Assembly (NCBI GenBank): GCA_007127665.1
Contig: SKYY01000044.1
Coordinates: forward strand, 1-8,957
DNA: 8,957 bases
Origin: Balneolales bacterium
Lineage (GTDB): Bacteria; Bacteroidota; Rhodothermia; Balneolales; Natronogracilivirgulaceae
Direction of reading: 5' to 3'
A model generated the notes under the pieces. The model was not told the origin of the DNA. It saw only the letters and a list, made by a program, of their open reading frames with translations, and ran no database searches. This document shows, one piece after another, positions 5,860 to 8,957 of this stretch; the first letter of the stretch is position 1, and every line of letters begins with the position of its first letter. Position numbers and translations under genes: made by a program.

Positions 5860-7563
5860 TCAGAGACGGTTAAGGCTGGTTCCGAGCACGAGCTCAAAAC
5901 GGCTGACAGCCAGCAGATAATCGTGTATGGCAGCCAGATACGATAAACGGCTCTGATCAAGCAACATGGAAGCCTGCCGCTCTTCCAGGTTTGTCCCGAC
6001 TCCTTCCAGAAGACGGGTGCGTGCAAAATCATAGTTCACTTGTGCCTGTTCGATGTTGCGACGCTGACTCTCGATCCGGCGCTCGGCCGTCCTGAGATTA
6101 CGTAAGGCCTGGTCTACTTCCACCCGGATGGCATCCGTGAGGTATTCATAGCGAAGTTGACTTCTTCTTGTTTCGATACGGCTCTGTTCCAGACGGGCCC
6201 TGTTCTGAAATCCGGAAAAAAGGTTCCAGCTTACATTGATACCAACCGCCACATTGGTATTCCAGTACGTGTCATGGAAAAAACCGCGGGTTTCACTGCT
6301 GAAGCGAAAAGGATTATTCGGATCGGCAGGATCCCGCATGATGACAGTCCGGTTGTCAGGTACGCGGCCTATGTAGTCCAGATTGGCAAAAGCACTTACA
6401 ATCGGCCTGTATGATGATCGGTTGATACGCTCATTGATGCGATTGATTTCTATTAAACCCTCAGCCTGCTGAAGGTCGGGGCGAAACTCTTTGGCAATAG
6501 ATACGGCTTCGTCAAGTGTGATGTCTCCGACCGGCTGCATGGCAGTCATGGCCAGATCGCCCGCGAGCCGGAGGGGGCGGGTCAGCTCCAGGTTCAGGAG
6601 CAGATTGATGCTTTTTTTCGCCAACTCGGCTTGGTTTTCCGCCTCGATGAGTTCCGTCTCCAGATTGACCAGCTCGACCTCGGCACTCAGCTTTTCGAAA
6701 CGGGATGCCAGCCCCTGCTCTACCGTTCGAGTCACATCGTCCACCGTTCTGCGAAGCCTCTCAATGCTGCTTCGGATCACATCGACCTGCTGCCAGGCAA
6801 GCAGTGCCGAAAAATAAGCCCGGCGTACTTCGTCAATCACCACCTGACGCTCACGGTGAACGGCATCCTCACTGAGCTTTTTGAACTGCTCGGCACCCTG
6901 AATGGCGGCAAATGCCGAACCGTTGAACAGGGTCTGTGTGATGCTTAGAGAAAGCACAAACTGGTTGTCTACGCTGAAAGGATCATCATCCATGGATGGC
7001 GGGGTAATGCCGGCATCCTCATAGCCTTCTCTCTGCCTCTCCATGTACTCCTCAAAGGTCAGCTCCTGACGACCTTCCAAACGGGCTTCCTCATTGTATC
7101 TGAGCCATCCTATGGCACCAAAATCGGCAAAAAGCTCTTCCGCGCCACTTCCGGCAAAGGGGTTTGCCGTCACCAGGTTCCGGGTGAAGTTGCCCGTAGC
7201 GGTGACATTGGGATACACCCTGCCCCAGGCTTCCCGGACCTGCTGATCGGCTGTTTCACGGTCGAGAAGCACTTCCCGCAATCCGAAATTGTTTTCGAGA
7301 GCCATATAAACGGCATCTTCCAGCGTCAGTACCAGGGTGTCTGCCTCTGATGCATCAGTGGCCCTGCTTTCCGCAGGAACGGCGCTCAGGCCCAGGAGCG
7401 CGAGGATCCAGATTGCAACGAGTCCCGAAGTTCCGAAAAAACCTGCGAAACGCAAAAACGTTAGCCATCCGGAGTGCCACGGCACCCCCCGTCTGTTTGA
7501 TTGACCTTCAAGAGAAGCGCTGAAATCACCATGACCGATGCTCAGCAACAAACCTTCCTGCAT
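5860..7563 (-). CDS. TolC-like outer-membrane efflux channel (OEP family)
   Basis: Outer-membrane exit duct of the tripartite pump, 567 residues from the ATG at 7563. Two OEP repeats are seen: first about 77-330 (L-T-L-E-D-A-V-Y-M-A-L-E-N-N, then long helices ending in the I-N-L-L-L-N-L-E-L turn), second about 348-567, starting I-T-L-D-E-A-V and containing the family beta-strand motif S-W-N-L-F-S-G-F-Q-N-R. The signal peptide is unusual: about 40 residues precede the hydrophobic core (44-60), with plausible cleavage after V-P-A (62-64). The ATG at 7563 is the first ATG with an SD-like AAGGG upstream. The frame stays open further 5' only from a TTG inside repeat DNA. Within the first repeat, about 60 extra acidic and aromatic residues (roughly 134-200) sit between the strands around N-F-T-R-N-L-V-T and F-V-L-S-L-S-I-T-Q-T, probably an enlarged extracellular loop. 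The gene is followed by the adaptor on the same strand. Confidence 0.92.
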   Translation of the reverse strand: MQEGLLLSIGHGDFSASLEGQSNRRGVPWHSGWLTFLRFAGFFGTSGLVAIWILALLGLSAVPAESRATDASEADTLVLTLEDAVYMALENNFGLREVLLDRETADQQVREAWGRVYPNVTATGNFTRNLVTANPFAGSGAEELFADFGAIGWLRYNEEARLEGRQELTFEEYMERQREGYEDAGITPPSMDDDPFSVDNQFVLSLSITQTLFNGSAFAAIQGAEQFKKLSEDAVHRERQVVIDEVRRAYFSALLAWQQVDVIRSSIERLRRTVDDVTRTVEQGLASRFEKLSAEVELVNLETELIEAENQAELAKKSINLLLNLELTRPLRLAGDLAMTAMQPVGDITLDEAVSIAKEFRPDLQQAEGLIEINRINERINRSSYRPIVSAFANLDYIGRVPDNRTVIMRDPADPNNPFRFSSETRGFFHDTYWNTNVAVGINVSWNLFSGFQNRARLEQSRIETRRSQLRYEYLTDAIRVEVDQALRNLRTAERRIESQRRNIEQAQVNYDFARTRLLEGVGTNLEERQASMLLDQSRLSYLAAIHDYLLAVSRFELVLGTSLNRL

Positions 7564-7570
7564 AAATAAA

Positions 7571-7575
7571 CCCTT
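7571..7575 (-). promoter_or_regulatory. Ribosome-binding site candidate (AAGGG) of the TolC-like gene
   Basis: On the minus strand AAGGG ends seven bases before the ATG at 7563, a normal Shine-Dalgarno distance. It is the main reason for choosing this ATG over the TTG at 7662 or internal GTG and TTG codons that would give a more ordinary signal-peptide length. Confidence 0.45.
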
Positions 7576-7591
7576 GTTTTGTTTCAGATGG

Positions 7592-7622
7592 ATAATAATC
7601 TCAAAGGATAGAACTGGTACAA
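7592..7622 (-). promoter_or_regulatory. Weak sigma70-like promoter candidate for the efflux operon
   Basis: Minus strand: TTGTAC (7622-7617) and TATTAT (7597-7592) are separated by 19 bases, just upstream of the channel gene. The -10 matches the consensus at five of six positions, but the -35 is poor and the spacer long. I do not see a clean Bacteroidota-type TAnnTTTG element at suitable spacing; the nearest is TATCCTTTG with one base too many. Position is plausible; sequence evidence is weak. Confidence 0.25.
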
Positions 7623-7631
7623 GATTCACCG

Positions 7632-7644
7632 GGCTGTTCCAGCC
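7632..7644. promoter_or_regulatory. 13-bp palindrome, possible operator upstream of the efflux operon
   Basis: GGCTG-ttc-CAGCC is a perfect 5-bp inverted repeat with a 3-bp centre, ten bases upstream of the candidate -35 element of the channel gene. TetR-family repressors bind short palindromes in such places, so it is a candidate operator. However, CCAGCC-type sequence is abundant in the adjoining repeat block, so it may simply be part of that low-complexity DNA. Confidence 0.22.
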
Positions 7645-7794
7645 ATCCAGGCGATCAGGCAAGTCAAGCCAGTCAGTCGGTCGGTCGGGCTATCAAGTCC
7701 AACCATCCTGCCATGCTCGTCAAGCCGTCCGCCGATCAAATCAGGCCAGCCAGCCATGCCTGCCAGCCACGCCGATCAAGCCATTCCGCCGATC
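7641..7794. repeat. Degenerate ~56-bp repeat block, about three units
   Basis: TCAAGCC occurs at 7664, 7720 and 7776, that is at two exact 56-base intervals. Each copy is preceded by a related A(G/A)CCAT start (7641, 7701, 7752). The second and third copies continue alike: TCAAGCCGTCCGCCGATC and TCAAGCCATTCCGCCGATC, then GGGCC or CAGGCC. Short runs of 4-base steps (CGGT near 7677-7688, CCAG/CAGC near 7744-7768) add further low complexity. On the transcribed minus strand the block would lie in a leader or spacer between the regulator and the channel genes. Confidence 0.55.
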
Positions 7795-7880
7795 GGGCCG
7801 TTTACTCCGTCGGACCGGTTTTCAACCAGACTGATGGCCGCTGTCACCGGACCGATGCCGGCTGGTCTCCGGATTGCATA

Positions 7881-7909
7881 AAACAGTATGTCAAACAGTT
7901 GATTAACAG
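7881..7909. repeat. Three phased AAACAG-like direct repeats downstream of the tetR-type gene
   Basis: AAACAGT at 7881-7887 and again at 7893-7899 (12-base step), followed by TAACAG at 7904-7909 (11-base step). The roughly helical-turn spacing is what a protein binding one DNA face would need. It lies 20-48 bases beyond the regulator's stop codon. No regulator using this box can be named from the sequence. Confidence 0.35.
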
Positions 7910-7928
7910 CCGGATTCTTCAGAACGTT

Positions 7929-8549
7929 TCAGAAAGCCGAATCTTTTGTCATCTGATCCAGCAATGTGGAAAGATGCTTTTTGAGTCGCTCTCTCATCGC
8001 ATCCACCGTCGTTTTTTCGATACCCATGAAGGGAAATCCCTTCTCAAACATGAACATATTGACCAGGTAACTCTCAACGGTTGAGCTGAACGTTAATACG
8101 CATAATTCTATGTCAATGTTTCGGAGATAACCGCTTTTTTTTGCCTTCTCCAGGACTCCGATGAACATCCCGTGCACTTCCAGCATGGTCTTTTGAAGCT
8201 CATTGAGAATTTCCGGCCGTTGGTTCAGAAGACCGATCTCCCGGATTGCAATGATAACCGGCTTTGGATTTTCAAATGAATAGTCGACAAAGGCGAACAG
8301 AAATTTCCGGAATGTGGTGACCGGGTGTTCTTTTCTGTTGGTGATTTGCTCGAGCAGCCGCTTGACATTAGCCGTGTGCCGGTCAATCAGCGCTTTCAGA
8401 AGCTGTTCCTTTGAACCGAAATAATAGGAGAGCATGGCCACATTCACTCCGGCCTCTTCCGCGATCATGCGGGTCGTGGTACTCCGGTATCCATTTACGG
8501 CAATCAGATCTTCCGCCGCATCCAGTATTGCAATTTTCTTGTCCGACAT
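7929..8549 (-). CDS. TetR/AcrR-family transcriptional repressor
   Basis: A 206-residue DNA-binding protein of ordinary TetR length. The start at 8549 gives M-S-D-K-K-I-A-I-L-D-A-A-E-D-L-I-A, the standard first helix. The frame extends upstream only to a TTG at 8588 that coincides with a consensus -35 element, so the longer form is unlikely. The helix-turn-helix lies at about 25-45 (T-T-T-R-M-I-A-E-E-A-G-V-N-V-A-M-L-S-Y-Y-F), followed by G-S-K-E-Q-L-L-K-A-L, the signature linker of the family. Residues 75-200 form the all-helical ligand-binding and dimerisation part, variable between family members and here unmatched to a known ligand type. It is first in line before the channel, adaptor and pump genes on the same strand. 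The usual role in such a position is repression of the efflux genes, relieved by a pump substrate; this is inferred from context. Confidence 0.9.
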   Translation of the reverse strand: MSDKKIAILDAAEDLIAVNGYRSTTTRMIAEEAGVNVAMLSYYFGSKEQLLKALIDRHTANVKRLLEQITNRKEHPVTTFRKFLFAFVDYSFENPKPVIIAIREIGLLNQRPEILNELQKTMLEVHGMFIGVLEKAKKSGYLRNIDIELCVLTFSSTVESYLVNMFMFEKGFPFMGIEKTTVDAMRERLKKHLSTLLDQMTKDSAF

Positions 8550-8559
8550 ATATTTGAGC

Positions 8560-8588
8560 AGAGTAAGGTAATAAAATGTGTGTGTCAA
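8560..8588 (-). promoter_or_regulatory. Candidate promoter of the tetR-type gene
   Basis: Minus strand: a perfect TTGACA (8588-8583), a 17-base spacer and TACTCT (8565-8560). The -10 matches the consensus at only three positions. Transcription would begin around 8553, about four bases before the ATG at 8549, giving an almost leaderless mRNA. That fits the absence of any Shine-Dalgarno site there. The TTGACA overlaps the TTG that would start a longer reading of the regulator. Confidence 0.35.
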
Positions 8589-8667
8589 CAGCGATACGCA
8601 ACGGCTTTATCCGGAATGCTAAAGCAGAAAATCAGGTGCACGGTCAGCCGGAGCCATCTGTTTCGCA

Positions 8668-8957
8668 TCAGATTATGCCTTGTTCTACCGGACACATACC
8701 GCGAAGACGTTCGAACCGGTAAATGCCGGTTTGGTGTCCATCGTTCCACTGGATCTGAATTGCGTAGTTCCCAACCGGCGTTATGCGTGTTATCATGCGG
8801 TCCTGTTCCGATCGTTCCAGGAAAATGGACGGATCTACCGGTTTCCCCATATTTTCATGTCCCCCCTGGCAAAAGACACACGGACACGCCTTCCGCAGCC
8901 CGCCCATCGGAAAGCGGCTGTGATGCCCGTCTGCCCAGGAGATCTGCAACTCACGGA
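8668..8957 (-). CDS. DUF971 / GBBH-like N-terminal domain protein (5' partial)
   Basis: The frame is open through the window edge (…R-E-L-Q-I-S-W-A-D-G-H-H…). The TTG near the edge is an internal Leu rather than a start, so the N-terminus lies outside. Hallmarks of DUF971 are I-S-W-A-D-G-H, L-R-K-A-C-P-C-V-F-C, V-G-N-Y-A-I-Q-I-Q-W-N-D-G-H-Q-T-G-I-Y and a final L-R. The C-x-C-x-x-C triplet and the second D-G-H histidine correspond to the zinc ligands of the N-terminal domain of gamma-butyrobetaine hydroxylase (C38, C40, C43, H82 in human BBOX1). No oxygenase domain follows, since the stop comes right after the domain. It could be a stand-alone DUF971 protein missing about 10-25 residues, or the C-terminal domain of an Mrp/HCF101-like iron-sulfur carrier ATPase, which is known to carry DUF971 there. 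Function unknown; about 118 bp separate it from the tetR-type start. Confidence 0.85.
   Translation of the reverse strand, partial: RELQISWADGHHSRFPMGGLRKACPCVFCQGGHENMGKPVDPSIFLERSEQDRMITRITPVGNYAIQIQWNDGHQTGIYRFERLRGMCPVEQGII

Larger units (their letters stand above)
7564..7928. other. 365-bp non-coding spacer between tetR-type gene and efflux operon
   Basis: No convincing gene lies here. Open frames across it consist of low-complexity repeat translation. From the tetR end to the channel gene it holds AAACAG-type short repeats (7881-7909), a direct repeat CGGACCG (7811-7817 and 7848-7854), the degenerate 56-bp repeat block (7641-7794), a 13-bp palindrome (7632-7644), a weak candidate promoter (7592-7622) and the SD-like AAGGG before the channel start. 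Its length suggests that the channel-adaptor-pump genes have their own promoter here rather than depending only on read-through from the regulator gene. Confidence 0.6.

Noticed and set aside
7564..7662. N-terminal extension of the TolC-like protein to a TTG at 7662
   Set aside because: It starts with TTG, translates repeat DNA and would place over 70 residues ahead of the signal-peptide core. The ATG at 7563 has an SD-like AAGGG upstream.
7811..7854. Hairpin terminator after the tetR-type gene formed by CGGACCG/CCGGACCG
   Set aside because: The two copies are direct rather than inverted; the partial ACCGG pairing has a long loop and no T-tract follows on the minus strand.
7538..8084. Two + strand frames (98 and 123 codons) across the repeat-rich spacer and the end of the tetR-type gene
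   Set aside because: Their translations follow the CCAG/GATCAAG repeats and then the antisense of the regulator; no domain or ribosome site.
8550..8588. Regulator start at TTG 8588
   Set aside because: Adds 13 residues ahead of a standard TetR N-terminus, and the TTG is part of a TTGACA promoter-like element.

Overview
The window (GC slightly above 50%) looks like a chromosomal segment from a bacterium of the Bacteroidota/Balneolota/Rhodothermota side of the tree. This is inferred from three things: weak or absent Shine-Dalgarno sequences before most starts, an unusually long RND pump with an expanded centre, and a lipoprotein-anchored adaptor in a TolC-adaptor-pump gene order. The placement is tentative because no rRNA or marker gene is present.

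Left edge (1-750, + strand): the last 42 codons of a probable PhzF-family isomerase run into a degenerate 16-bp tandem repeat whose first unit contains the stop codon. A complete YdiI/MenI/PaaI-type hotdog acyl-CoA thioesterase follows. Its 3' end overlaps, tail to tail by 19 bp, the end of the efflux operon read from the other strand.

Centre (732-8549, - strand): a tripartite multidrug-type efflux locus read right to left as TetR-family repressor, TolC-like outer-membrane channel, lipoprotein membrane-fusion adaptor, and HAE1/AcrB-like RND pump. Adaptor and pump should form the inner-membrane part of a proton-driven exporter docking onto the TolC-like channel, and the TetR protein is the obvious candidate ligand-responsive repressor. 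The pump has 1289 residues, about 240 more than AcrB. Most of the excess is a strongly hydrophobic block between canonical TM6 and TM7 that I read as six additional membrane helices. A nine-glycine tract interrupts its first periplasmic half.

Between tetR and the TolC-like gene lies a 365-bp non-coding stretch with a degenerate repeat (TCAAGCC at exact 56-nt intervals), short AAACAG-type repeats and a candidate promoter.

Right edge (8668-8957, - strand): the 3' part of a DUF971 (gamma-butyrobetaine-hydroxylase N-terminal-like) gene with the family's CxCxxC...His zinc-ligand pattern; its 5' end is outside the window.

I see no tRNA, rRNA, CRISPR array, transposase or phage gene. The locus is a recognisable type of system; the unusual parts are the pump architecture and the repeat-rich spacers.
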